DNA of 64,000 bases from Cephalotus follicularis. Taxonomy: Eukaryota > Streptophyta > Magnoliopsida > Oxalidales > Cephalotaceae. The DNA lies in the NCBI GenBank assembly GCA_001972305.1, contig BDDD01001761.1, positions 36,930 to 100,929 of the forward strand. Reading direction: 5' to 3'. A program made the translations under genes and the position numbers. The notes under the pieces are model-generated. The model saw only the letters and a list, made by a program, of their open reading frames with translations. It searched no databases and was not told the DNA's origin. Shown one piece after another: positions 31,375-42,633 of the stretch; position 1 is the first letter of the stretch; each line of letters starts with the position of its first letter.

Positions 31375-33615
31375 ATGCCTCCGAGAAAGAACAACAACCA
31401 GCATGGAGCCACAGGCAGTCAGCAACAGGAGGTTACAGCTCCTCTTCCAGAAGCTGTCCAAACGGTGGCCCAAGAACAAGCCCCCGTCACAGGGGAGCAG
31501 CTCAATCAACTCCTCCAGGGAATGGAGCGTATCACTGATTTGTTGGTCACTACTCTGGCCAACCAACAACAACAAGCCGGACCTATCCCGCAAGTGGTCC
31601 GAGGAGTTTCTGGTCCCAGCAGACCAGGGGTGGAGACACGGCGCCCACGAGGTGCCAAGTGAAACCCGTCAAGGGGAGACCGACATCCCCCAAGACGGTC
31701 AGGGGATAATATTCCCCTAGGGAGGAGACCTGAGATCAACGCATCTTAGAGGGTAGAATCCTCAACTGCCCGGGATCAGTCCAACGATCCCAGGAGAGCA
31801 CACCGTGAACATCACGTCATGGATGTGGATCCTCGGGAGGAGGACAAAGGAGAAGAAGAGGCGCAAGTGCGCTCCAATGCACCGCGCAGAGCTGTTACTG
31901 TCCAAGGAAGCAGGGTTTACCCCCCAGCCACAGTGGCTGGAGGGTCACGTGTTTCTAGCATGGCCAGAAACATAGAGGATGTGGAGCAAGCAATGAATAG
32001 AAAGCTTGCTGAGCTGGAGAGAAAGTTCCGAGGAGCAGAACAGGGGAGGGGACATCTGTCCGAGGTGCAGAACATCAGCGCCCACCCCTTCACATCCGAG
32101 ATCATGGCAGAGGGTGTTCCTACCGGTTTTCGCTTCCCAAGCCTTGACAAATATGACGCGAACCCCATCCAACATGTGCGCTCTTACATTCAAGCCATGT
32201 GGATGTACCAAGCCTCGGACGCAACACTCTGCCGAGGATTCCCAGCGACACTAACTGGAGCTGCCCAGTCGTGGTATTTTACCTTGGAAAAGAATTCGGT
32301 GGAGAACTTCGATCAGTTTACGGAACTGTTCATAACCAAGTTCCTCAACAGCACTACGCAGAGGAGGAATTCCACTCACCTGATCAATGTGGTGCAGGGC
32401 AAAGATGAGTCGATGAGAGATTACCTCACCAGATTCAACAGGGAATCTCTCACAGTGAAGGATCTGGAGCCATCTTTTGCAATGGCAGCCTTGAATAACG
32501 GGCTGAGGAGCAACTCGTCCTTCACTTTCTCTCTTCTGAAGAAACCGGCCAAGGACATGGCAGACTTGCTGAGGAGAGCAGAGAGATATGTTAATGCTGA
32601 GGAAGAGATGATCGCCAAGAAACAAAAGACGCCCTGGTCAGGCCATCAGGAGGAGAAAAGGGGGCATTCACGAAATGCTCCCGAGATGAGAGAGAAGAGG
32701 AAGGAGAGGCCAGACTTGTCCAAGGAAGACCTTAGACATAAACTCTCAAGACGAGAGGGCTCATCCAGAGGAGGGGAGCCAATCCCGTCCTACAACCACT
32801 TTGCCCCTCTCCTGGACACACGCACCAGAATACTTGCAGTGCAACAAGATAAGGTCTCCATCCAGTGGTCAGAGAAGATGAGGTCACTTGCCGAGAAGAG
32901 GAACACAGAAAAATGCTGCCGCTACCACCGTGACCACGGTCACGACACTGAGGAGTGCAGGCAGTTGAAGAATCAGATCGAAGATATGATTCGGAAGGGG
33001 CACCTGCGCAAATATGTTGATAGGGATGCTCCCCAAGGAAGAAGGGAGCAACGAAGAGAAGAGGATCCTCGGCAGCAAGAGGAGCAGCAACAACAAGAAC
33101 CCAGAGATCTCATCGACACCATCTCTGGGGGGGTCGCGTCTGGTGGCGACCACAAAAACGTGAGAAAAGCCTACGAGAGTCATTCCCTTGCTGTACAACA
33201 AGTCCATCACAGCAAAAGGCTGAGAACAGGTGGAGATGAGGAGGCGATATCCTTCTCGGAGGCGGACTACGAGGGAGTACGACTCCCTCATGATGACCTA
33301 GTGGTGGTAACTATTCAAGTGGCTCTCTTCACTATGAAGAGGATTCTCATTGACAGTGGCAGCTTGGCCGATATCCTATACAAACATGCATTCGATCAGC
33401 TGAGGATACCGACAGACCAGCTCAAGCCTGTAAAGACCCCACTGGTCGGCTTCGCAGGTGAGATGGTCCATCCTCTGGGATCCATCGACCTATCCGTGGT
33501 TGCAGGCACAACCCCACGTCAAACTCAGGTAGAGATGACGTTCCTGGTGGTTGATACCCCAAGCCCGTATAATGCAATAATAGGGCGACCAGGGCTCAAC
33601 CTATTGAGGCGATAG
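31375..33615 (+). pseudogene. gag: gag and protease of Tat element D
   Basis: Starts MPPRKNNNQHGATGSQ at 31375 and stays in one frame to 33615 through stops at 31660 and 31747. The part from 31819 is open for 598 codons. The gag core (VPTGFRFPSLDKYD, SWYFTLE, HLINVVQGKDESMRDYLTRF) is followed by a zinc-type CRYHRDHGHDTEEC (C-X3-H-X3-H-X4-C, about 32917-32958). Protease follows ([24 protein letters not shown]; Asp in DSG). Gag builds the particle and protease matures it. The frame ends in LNLLRR one base out of register with the RT frame that follows, where element E reads IVSTRHLL. Two stops and one frameshift inactivate it. Confidence 0.9.
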
Positions 33616-35227
33616 TGTCTACGAGACACTTGTTGATGAAGTTCCCCACGAGGTTTGGCGTGGGGGAGGTCAGAGGAGATCAACAGGTAGCGAGGCAGTG
33701 CTACAAAACTGCCATCATGGACAAGGGGAAGGACAAGGTGCTTACTATAGCAAATGTAGAGCTTAGGGGAGACATGGAACCTGAGCGTCCCCAGCCTGTT
33801 GAGGATGTGGTCCAAGTGCCCTTGCATGAGGGCAACACTGAACAAGTTTTCCAGGTTGGCTCACAGCTTGGGGAGGTGGAGAAGGGGGAATTAATAACAT
33901 TCCTCCAAAGTAACAAAGACGTGTTTGCCTGGTCGGCAGAGGAGGTCCCCGGGATCAGTCCCAATGTCATGGTTCACAAGCTAAGCGTGGATCTCACGAG
34001 GCCTCTGACCAGGCAAAAGAAGAGGAACTTTGCCCCAGAGAGGCAACAAGCAATAGCAGAGGAGGTGAGCAAGCTATTGCAGACGGGGTTCATAAGGGAA
34101 GTGCACTACTCATACTGGCTAGCGAACCCAGTGCTAGTCAAAAAAACAAATGGCAAGTGGAGGATGTGTATCGACTTCACCGACCTCAACAAAGCTTGCC
34201 CAAAGGATCACTTCCCTCTTCCAAAGATAGATCAGTTTGTAGACGCGACCTCCGGCTATAGAATGTTGAGCTTCTTGGATGCCTACTCGGGATACAATCA
34301 AATTCCCATGTACGGGCCTGACGAGAACAAGACAGCTTTCATCACGGACCGAGGGATGTATTGTTATTGGGTTATGCCCTTCGGACTGAAGAATGCTGGG
34401 GCCACCTACCAACGTCTGGTGAATAAAATTTTTGAGCCTCAGATTGGGAAAAATATGGAGGTGTACATTGACGACATGCTCGTCAAGACCCCAGCCAGGA
34501 GCCCCCACATAAAAGACTTGGAGGAAACATTCGAGGTGCTGAGGAGATACAACATGAAACTCAATCCATCCAAGTGTACATTTGGGGTCACCTCCGGCAA
34601 GTTCCTCAGATTTACGGTCTCTAGCAGAGGAATAGAGGTCAATCCGGAGAAGATTTCAGCGATTCAAAGCATGAGGCCTCCTCAAACTATCAGGGACGTG
34701 CAGAGGTTGAATGGGAAAATAGCAGCCCTGAGTAGGTTTGTATCGAAGTCAGCAGAAAAATGCCTCCTTTCTTCAAAATACTCAGGGATCCCAAGGGGTT
34801 TTCTTGGTCTGACGACTGTCAAGCAGTCTTCGACAAGTTGAAGGAATACCTGACTTCCCCTCCTCTGATCTCAAAACCTAAGGATGGGGAAGACTTGTAT
34901 TTGTACCTTGCGGCCACCTCGAGCACAGTGAGTGCAGTGCTAGTCAGAGAAGGGGAAAAAATTCAAAAGCCGGTGTACTATGTGAGCAAGGCGTTGAATG
35001 ATGCTGAAGGAAGGTACCCTGAGGTAGAGAAATTTGCATATGCTTTGATCATCTCGGCCAGAAAATTGAGGCCATACTTCCAAGCCCATACAATCAAGGT
35101 TTTGACTGACAAACCGCTTAAACAAGTTCTCGCAAAGCCTGACACCTCGGGCAGACTAATCAAGTGGTTAGTCGAGCTAGGCGAGTATAATGTGAAGTTC
35201 GAAGCCAGACCAGCAATTAAATCATAG
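33615..35227 (+). pseudogene. pol: Reverse transcriptase and RNase H of element D
   Basis: 33615-34841 carries a linker and [66 protein letters not shown] and the catalytic box [10 protein letters not shown] (near 34460). A frameshift near 34757 moves to 34760-35227, with the RT connection and RNase H ([49 protein letters not shown]). A TAG at 35225-35227 falls where a Gln codon is usual before VLADF, a C-to-T change. Catalytic residues are present. RT copies the element RNA in the particle. The frameshift and stop break the polyprotein. Confidence 0.92.
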
Positions 35228-37021
35228 GTACTGGCCGACTTTGTTGGAGATAATACACCTATGGAGTGTATGGAGGAGAACCCTTCTGAGAGAGAGAAGG
35301 GGATATGGAAATCGTCAGTGGATGGGTCTTCCTGCATCACTGGCAGTGGAGCGGGGTTGGTATTGACACGCCCGGATGGTGGGACGTTGGAGTATGCTCT
35401 AAGGTTCAAATTTAAAGCTACAAACAACGAAGCTGAATGGGAAGCTCTGATAGCTGGGCTGACAATCGCAAAGCACTTAGAGGTGCAGAAGATAGAGGCC
35501 TCCAGTGATTCTCAGCTAGTGGTTGGTCTAACAAATGGAGAATATGAAGCCCGAGAAGGCACAATGCTGAAATACTTGTCCCACTTTCAGGGTATGAAGT
35601 CAGCTTTCGAGGTTTTAAGGATTTTGAAAGTGCCCAGAGCAGAAAATGTCCGAGCAGACCAGTTATCAAAACTAGCAACGGCGGAGGAACTAGAGAAAAG
35701 TCAAACCGTACTAGTAGACTACCTGAACAGGCCTACCATCTCTGAAGCAGATGTGATGGACATAGATGTACCTCATGAGCCAAACTGGATAACTCCCTTT
35801 ATCAATTGGCTGAGAAACGGGATCTTGCCCGAGGACCCCATTGAGGCAAGGAAGCTGGTCTACAGAGCAAACAGATTCCAACTCCGAGATGGGGTCCTCT
35901 ACAAAAGATCTTTCTCCTTTCCTTGGCTAAGGTGTATGACCCCCCTAGAAGCCGATTATGCTCTGAGGGAGGTCCACGAAGGAATTTGTGGCAACCACAC
36001 TGGGGGTAGATCATTATCTCACAAGCTATTGAGGCAAGGATACTACTGGCCCACTATGCATCAAGATGCTATAGACTTAGTGAGGAGGTGTGACAAGTGT
36101 CAGAGGAACGCAAACATAAGTAGAAGACCTTCTCAGCCTTTGACGTCTATCACAGCCCCATGGCCCTTTGCACAATGGGGAATGGACTTCGTCGGACCAT
36201 TACCTATGGTGACAGACCAGAGGAAGTTCCTCATTGTAGCAGTAGATTACTTCACTAAGTGGGTGGAAGCTGAACCTCTGGCCACAATTACAGAGAAGAA
36301 CATGGAGAGCTTCGTATGGAAGTCAATCATCTGCAGATTCGGAGTCCCGGGGACAATTGTCACGGACAATGGTAAGCAGTTTGATTGCCAAGCCTTCTGT
36401 GGCTTTTGCAAAGAGTGGAGGATAGAACATAGGCTTGCCTCAGTAGCCTACCCTCAAAGCAATGGTCAAGCCGAGGTGATCAACAGAGAAATCATCTCAG
36501 GCTTGAAGAAGCGCTTAGAAGATAGCAAAGGAAGATGGACGAAAGAGTTACGAAGCGTGCTATGGGCATACAGAACAACTCCTCGGACTACAACCGGTGA
36601 GTCCCCATACAGTCTATGTTTCGGGGCAGAGGCTATGATACCAGTAGAGATTGGAGTACAATCACCAAGAGTTGTACATTTCACTGAAGACAATAATGAA
36701 GAAGGTCTCAGATGCATCCTCGACCTAGTGGAAGAACTAAGAGATAAGGCTGCAATCAGAGTTGTAGCCTACCAGCAGAGGGTAAACCGCTACTATAACA
36801 AAAGGGTAAGCCCCAGACCACTAAGACAAGGAGATCTAGTCCTTCGCAACTCAGCCATTGCAGACCCTACCGACACCAGAGGAAAACTCGCCCCTGCCTG
36901 GGAAGGACCATACAAGATCAATAGGGTCCTCCTCCCCGGAACATTCAAACTTGAAACTTTGGGGGATAAGGAGATTGCCAGAGCTTGGAATGCCGAGCAC
37001 CTGAGGAAGTATTATCAATGA
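35228..37021 (+). CDS. pol: Second (Tat-type) RNase H and integrase of element D
   Basis: Open for 586 codons from 35261, and the same frame begins right after the stop at 35225. The N-terminal third is the extra RNase H of the Tat lineage: VDGSSCITGSGAGLVL, TNNEAEWEALIAGL and ASSDSQLVVGL supply the D, E and D residues. Integrase follows with the zinc region HEGICGNHTGG...CDKCQ, then GMDFVGPLP, IVTDNGKQF and NGQAEVINREI as D, D and E. The C-terminal region ends near 37021 (GPYKINRVL, FKLETLGDKEIARAWNAEHL). Integrase joins element DNA to the chromosome. This is the best-preserved pol segment in the window, but it has lost its link to RT. It has no chromodomain. Confidence 0.92.
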   Translation, partial: VLADFVGDNTPMECMEENPSEREKGIWKSSVDGSSCITGSGAGLVLTRPDGGTLEYALRFKFKATNNEAEWEALIAGLTIAKHLEVQKIEASSDSQLVVGLTNGEYEAREGTMLKYLSHFQGMKSAFEVLRILKVPRAENVRADQLSKLATAEELEKSQTVLVDYLNRPTISEADVMDIDVPHEPNWITPFINWLRNGILPEDPIEARKLVYRANRFQLRDGVLYKRSFSFPWLRCMTPLEADYALREVHEGICGNHTGGRSLSHKLLRQGYYWPTMHQDAIDLVRRCDKCQRNANISRRPSQPLTSITAPWPFAQWGMDFVGPLPMVTDQRKFLIVAVDYFTKWVEAEPLATITEKNMESFVWKSIICRFGVPGTIVTDNGKQFDCQAFCGFCKEWRIEHRLASVAYPQSNGQAEVINREIISGLKKRLEDSKGRWTKELRSVLWAYRTTPRTTTGESPYSLCFGAEAMIPVEIGVQSPRVVHFTEDNNEEGLRCILDLVEELRDKAAIRVVAYQQRVNRYYNKRVSPRPLRQGDLVLRNSAIADPTDTRGKLAPAWEGPYKINRVLLPGTFKLETLGDKEIARAWNAEHLRKYYQ

Positions 37022-38177
37022 TTGTAAGATGTATGTACTGAATGAAGTTGAATATTTCAAAATTTATGTTCGATATCATAGTTCCAAGTTTGCAAGGGAC
37101 CGGAGGTCCAATGTTCATGTCCTCAAACCTCTGAACAACCACCGATCAACTCGCTCAATCTTTGCTCTAAGCATCTCGGACCACGCCCCCAAAGGGGCAT
37201 CCAGAGATCCAAAGCTTACTAAGACTTACTCCCAAGAGAAAACCAACGCAAGCCGAGGTCTCGAACAGACTTAGGTAACAGATGTCCGAGAAAACACTCG
37301 AGGATGTATGCCCAAAAGCCTCCTTCCGAGGAGCACACAAAAGCTTCCCCCCAGGGAGCATCTAAAACCATAAATGCGAAGGACTCCCTCCGAGGATCGT
37401 CCAAAGGCTTCCAAGGAAGCACTAAGACTCCCTAGGGAGCAAACTCTGATTGGCAATACCATAGGAACTTGTCCAACCAGACCTAAAGTCATGACTTGAA
37501 AGGCGAATCCATGGGAACTCGCAACGATCAAGGTCGTCGGACTAAGCACTTTAATACAAGTGTCCCTATTCAGACTGCAAGCTTAACCGACCTGTCCTAA
37601 AACCTAATAGGTCAGACGATACTCTCCTCTGCAAACCCATAGGAACTTGTTCGAGCAGACTAAGAACCTAGTCTATGAGTGCAAAATTCTTGAAGACTAA
37701 GTTAAAATTGCTTAAGCACTTTCGAAGTAAAGTGTCCTATGAGGACTGCCAAGCCTAAGCGATCTTGTCTACGAAGAGTTAATGATTTGGGCTAAGCTAA
37801 AATTCCTAAAGGAACTATCAACACGTGTATGTGTACGCGAAGCTCAAACACAATGCAAGAAACCAACCAAAGATATGATCCAAGAATGCAAAGGTCTTTT
37901 ATTAATACCTTGGATAAGTTACTTGAGTACTTTTGGAGTAGTGTCTACGTCTACAAGAAATCAGAGGTCCAAGGGAAGGCAAAATTCCTAAGGGAGTTGT
38001 GAACATACATGCCAAGTACAAACATATCAGGCTCACAATCCAAAAAAATAAAAAATAATAGACAGAGATCCAAGAGTGTAAAAAAAGTCTCTTTATTTAT
38101 AGATTGTAAAGATTACAAGTTCACTAAAAGGAAAAATATTACAAGTCAAAAAGAAGAAAAAAGCTAGCCTACAAAAA
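37022..38177 (+). other. 3' spacer of element D with degenerate tandem repeats
   Basis: Non-coding, between integrase and the antisense gene. Two repeat kinds occur: short units with (C/T)CCGAGGA and AAAGCCTTCC near 37285-37445, and a longer unit containing CCATAGGAACTTGT near 37459 and 37629 (about 170 bp apart). The counterpart in element E is 51370-52430. Pol and the antisense gene converge here, so transcripts of both may end in this spacer. Confidence 0.7.
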
Positions 38178-39921
38178 CTAAGCTACGGGAGGAGCATCAA
38201 GAGAGGGTTCATCCTCTGGAGGAGGAGGAACAAAAGGCCCAGACTGAGGAGGTTGGGGGGCGAAAAGATCCGAGGAGAGATCCAGTGAAGCCAAGGCCAA
38301 CGCAGGGTCAGGCAGTGGAATGACTGCTGCATCTGACCCATCTCTTCCAGCCTCGTTTCCTTGGCTGACAACGGCTTCAGGAGCAGGCAGGATTTCCCCT
38401 TCCTCTTCCGCGGCCCCTGGACCAGCTCTTCCTTCCAAGGCTTCCTCGGCCCTCACCTCCTCGGCTTCACATCCATCAGGATAGTAGTCAAAAGCCTTGG
38501 CAGCCGAGCAGTAGGCAACCTCGTCCAAGGGAACCTTGGGATGCAGAGCTTTAACCCAGTTCCTACAAGTGTAGAACCCCCGACGGTAGTACTCGACGGA
38601 TTCCTTGAAGTCTTCATCAGCAAAGGCATCTGAAGCCTTGTAATCTTCCACGGAAGCCTCCATCAAGGTCTGGAATTCGTCCGAGGACTTAAATTCCGTA
38701 AGGGCGTCCTCCACTGCCTTAGCCTTCCTTTCCTCCTGCTTCCGGACAGAGTCTTCATGTTTCTTCTACAGAGCCCGGTACTGGTCGCCGACCTTGGAGA
38801 GGTCCTTTATCATTTGGTCCCTCTCCAGGACAGCTTTGTTCCTCTCCTCCACAACCGACTCTTGGGCCTTAAGGACTTCCTCAAGCTGAGCCTTGGCCAT
38901 GCGAGAAGTTTCCATCTCTACCATCAGCTCCTCCCCTGCCTTGTCATACCTCTCCAAGATGATCGAGAAATTCTCGACCAAGAGGTGATGATCATTTAGA
39001 GCCTGCAAAGAATACACACGAATGAGAACAGAAAACACATAAGAATGTAAAGCCCACAAGAAGAGGATCTCCCTTTACCTCGAAATGGCTCCATATGGAG
39101 TTATGGATAAGGTCCTTATTGGTCCAGTCCTTCCTCTCCTTCAGCTCGTCAGGGAAGAGGCACAAGGAGCTGAGAGCGAATGGCACCCCTTGCGTGTCCA
39201 GGCTGGAGGACCCATTCCCAACCCCCTCCAGCTCTTCAATCATCTTCTCCACGCCTCGAGGAGGAGGCAGGATGATGGGGTTGTTAGAAGTCCTGCCGAG
39301 AGTAGACTCCACCTCGACCTCGGACACATACTTCCCCTTCTTGCTTGGGGGACGAGGAGGACCACCAGAGGAACGTCCTCCAGCAGGTTGCTTGGATCCC
39401 TTCTCCTTCACTGCCGCTGCAGTCTTCTTCATTTGCTTGGCCCCCTCGGTGGCGGCCTTTGCATCTGCCTAGCCCCCTCGGCAGCATCTTTCTCTTTTTG
39501 CTTGGCTACTTCCGCGGCAGCCTTTTGCTTGTCTACTTCAGCAGAGGAAGGCTTGGTGATCTTCGTAGCACCAAAGAGAGCATCAAATCCTCACCGAGAA
39601 GCCATTGCTATACGAAAAAGAGGTACGAAAGTCAACAACATGACAATAAGCAGTAAGACAACAGAAGATATACGAAGGTAAGAAACTGGAGGAGACGAGA
39701 GCTTTATACAGTTTTCCCCCATCTCTTGGGGCATGGATTTGTCTGGGGATCCCCCACCCCCTGAGGTGTCCTCGATGTCTGCCGAGGACAACAGGGTCAC
39801 CCACCGCAGCCCCTAGGCTACCTTCAGAGGAAAGGGGACTTTCGGCGGTGGGAACCACCATAGCCAGGGGTTCGACCTTTAAGGGAGGAGAAGGCCTAGC
39901 CGTCTGTTTAGTTCTGGCCAT
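38178..39921 (-). pseudogene. Antisense gene of Tat element D (H3-tail-like N-terminus, coiled coil)
   Basis: Lies opposite to gag-pol between pol and the 3' LTR, the known position of antisense ORFs in Tat elements. It starts MARTKQTARPSPPLK at 39921. The first exon runs to about 39715. A possible intron and a missing block follow, where element E has the 'putative gypsy type transposon' (PF04195-like) domain. Next come a Lys/Ala-rich stretch, a Pro/Gly-rich stretch (39432-39200) and the exon end SIWSHFE. A GT-AG intron of 76 bp (39078-39003, GTAAAG...TTTGCAG) is plausible. Then comes a coiled coil (39002-38766) with one in-frame TAG at 38766-38768, and a C-terminal part with YYRRGFYTCRNWV shared with element E. 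Function unknown. The stop and missing block make this copy doubtful. Confidence 0.75.
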
Positions 39922-40130
39922 CTATCTGGACAAAAAAAAAAGAGAAGAAGCTAGGGAAGATTCAGATTTGACTTAGAGCTACAAAAAGACTAGAGACTTA
40001 CCAAAGACCTTTGATGAGAGAATGACAGGGAGTTGAAGGTTGAGGGCACTGTAAATCTCAGGTGCTCACAACGACAATGCAAAGAAGAGAGTTTGAAGGC
40101 ATAAAAGGTTGGCTTAGTGAAGTCGGGATC

Positions 40131-40138
40131 CTTTTATA
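40131..40138 (-). promoter_or_regulatory. TATA box of the antisense gene in element D
   Basis: The minus strand reads CCTATAAAAGG, with TATAAAAG at 40138-40131. It lies about 210 bp upstream of the ATG at 39921 and outside the 3' LTR. It fits an independent polymerase II promoter. Inferred from sequence and position. Confidence 0.55.
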
Positions 40139-40514
40139 GGCCATATCTTGGATCCTGGCCCTCCACCTCACATAGATCCAACGGTTGAGGAGTGAACCGT
40201 CAAATCAGACGCGGGAGACGAAGGGACAGAGGTGGGAAATGCTTTGTTTATGCCACGTGTAAGTTGTGTTCAGTACGCTACTTAAATGCAAATGATTTGG
40301 GCTCGTGGCAAGAAGCCCGTTGGCAGAGAAGGACCTAGGCATTGGCCAGCTTTAATCCTCTGCCAAGATGAGATTGTTTCTGCGCCAGAGGATCCCTAAA
40401 AGCTACACTATTGGGCCTCAGTTCTTTCACATATGGAAAAGCCCTTGTAAACTTCTCAGGAGTTTGGCCGGGGTCAATACTCTCAACTCTGTTCCTCCTC
40501 CTCTGACCACGGTC

Positions 40515-40539
40515 GGAGAAGAAGGACCAGGGGGGCATA
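40515..40539 (+). other. Polypurine tract of element D
   Basis: GGAGAAGAAGGACCAGGGGGG followed by CATA leads directly into the LTR start TGATATGGG at 40540. Element E has the related GAAAATGAAGACCATGGGTC on its minus strand. Confidence 0.8.
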
Positions 40540-41414
40540 TGATATGGGAAAAATAAAATTATACCAAGAATGACACGTGTCATCCACAGACATAGCCAAA
40601 TGTTTAAGGATCTTGAAATCTACATGGATATCGGTCAGAGGAGGCTTATCAAGCCCTGGAAGGAGAAGTAAATAGACATCATTCTCGGCTTCAGTGCCGA
40701 GGAACTCCCCACTAGTGGTGTTATAGGTTCCACCCTCCTCGGCAAAAGTCCCGAGGACCTCTTTTCCAAATTTGGTGCCGAGAACCAAGCCAAAGGTTTT
40801 CCCCCTCAACTGCACTATAACAGATACCTACCTCGGCAGCTGGGCAGAGGACCAGCTGTATCAAGCGCCAGCCTTGGGAGAAGCCATAGAACTTGAAGGC
40901 CATGAAGCGGATGAGTTCCAAGAGAATTTACCCTTCCTCGCCCTCGGCGGGACAAGTCCTCAAAACCAGGCTACTTTTCAGGGAATCACCTCTTCCAAAT
41001 ATGGAAGATAAGGTACAGTAAACTATCAGCAAGGAAAGTAGCGACAAATCAGGTGGAGATAAGGGAAATCCCTATATCCTCGGCATTTCCTTAGGGGACA
41101 GCTATCACCTCCGCATTTCACGCTCAGACAGTTACAAACCAACCCTATAAATACAAGAATCAAACACATATCTCAGGTCAGCCATTTCTTACTCTCAAAG
41201 AACCTTGTTTTCTCTGTGCAAAGACCTAACTTGAGCGTCGGAGTTTCCCCGGGAGAACAACCTCCTGGACCTTCAGCTTGTTTGCTCTTCTGTGCAGGGA
41301 AAACACTCATAGCAATCTTCTACTTTCATCTCGGAGCACTTATACCGCGTTTCCCTAAACAAATCAAGCCCTTACACGTGGGGTACGGTTGAGGGAAGAA
41401 TTTCTGAATCAACA
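40540..41414 (+). repeat. 3' LTR of element D
   Basis: 875 bp, TGATATGGGAAAAAT...CTGAATCAACA, matching 30455-31329. No gene inside. Confidence 0.95.
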
Positions 41415-41627
41415 AGGGAGAAGAAAAAAAGGAACGGGCGATTGGTTTGAAATCGGCTTGTTTTGCTTTGTCTTCATTTTGATGAACTTGGGTTTTTGTT
41501 TTGTTTAAACCCAGGTTTCGTTTGGTTTAATATTAGTAATTCGGGCTTATTTCTTAGGTTTGGTTTAAATGAAACTCATCATGTTTAATGAAATTTGCTT
41601 TTGAGCCTAGCTGTTTGAGTTTATAGT
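41415..41627 (+). mobile_element. Ogre-like LTR, part 2 of 3
   Basis: 213 bp left between elements D and E. TTTATAGTTA before element E and GTTGTTTAATTTGG after it (62700) read as one sequence once E is removed. No coding content. Confidence 0.55.
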
Positions 41628-42109
41628 TATTGATGCAAGAATCAACTCCTCATCAGTCCTTTATCTGAAAACGTTTGACTTGTAGAGGCAAACGCTGTAA
41701 ATACTCTGAAAACAGTACTGGGTTGATTGTTTTGCGATCTTTCCTGTACACAAATAGCAAACTAATCTCCCGGGAACTCTCGAATACTAAAGTTAGTAAA
41801 GGTAGAGAAGATAACAATATAGGTTCTTTAAGTGTAAAAATGACGAACCTGTGTAATGTGTTATTTTGTAGTATTTATAGTGAAACTTCAATGTAACTGC
41901 TTTGCTTGACTTGCAGAGATGATTATTGTACCCCTAAGGAAATGCCGATTATCTCCCCATTTTCCTGATTGTACGCCGGAACGTTATGTTGTGCGTTATC
42001 TTTTCAGATTATTAACGCCGGATCACGTGTCTGTAGCTTTGAAAGACATTTATCTTGTTTTCCATAGGACACGTGACGGTATCTTTTGAGTAGAATTTTT
42101 CCCATATCA
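41628..42109 (-). repeat. 3' LTR of element E
   Basis: 482 bp. Matches 62198-62699 (TTGATGCAAGAATCAACTCC...CCCATATCA). The outer end reads TATTGATGC where the other copy has TGTTGATGC. Confidence 0.93.
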
Positions 42110-42633
42110 TATGACCCATGGTCTTCATTTTCTGGGTTTGGTAGAGAAAGGAGACCATTTATGGCTTGGCCTAGAGCAGGGCTTGTGATACATGATGCAG
42201 ATCATTTCATCTGTTGGGCCTCACTAGTTGGCCCAAGTCTGGCATTAATTATGACGTGGCAAAAGAATGGTTTTTATGCTTGTGTCTTTTTAATTGCCGC
42301 GCATGAACTCTTCGTTTCCCGCACCTGATTTGATGGGCCGATCATAACCGTTTAACATGGCACAGATCCAAAGGTCTGAAAACAATCTAGGATTATTTAA
42401 ATTCCCCCTTCTTTCAGAGAAAGCTTCTTTACGCTTCCTTATCTTCCAAAGCTTGTGTTTTCTGAAATTCTTCAGCTTTCCCGACCTTCAAACCAATCTT
42501 TCCTCAAATCTTCTTCATCAGAAAACTCAGATGAACTATTTTTCCTTGTTCATCTTATAAATCTGTTCAGATTACCCAAGAGTTTTTCTCGGCTTCTGTA
42601 TTTCTGTCTCCCTCTCTCTACATAAATCTCAAA

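Larger units (their letters stand above)
30455..41414 (+). mobile_element. Tat-lineage Ty3/gypsy element D
   Basis: LTRs 30455-31329 and 40540-41414 (875 bp each). The primer site at 31332 is of the TGGCGCC type. Gag, protease, RT, RNase H, a second RNase H, integrase, a repeat-rich spacer and an antisense gene follow. The polypurine tract is at 40515-40539. Flanking AGTGA (30450-30454) and AGGGA (41415-41419) match at four of five bases. The second RNase H and the antisense gene define the Tat lineage. Confidence 0.93.
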
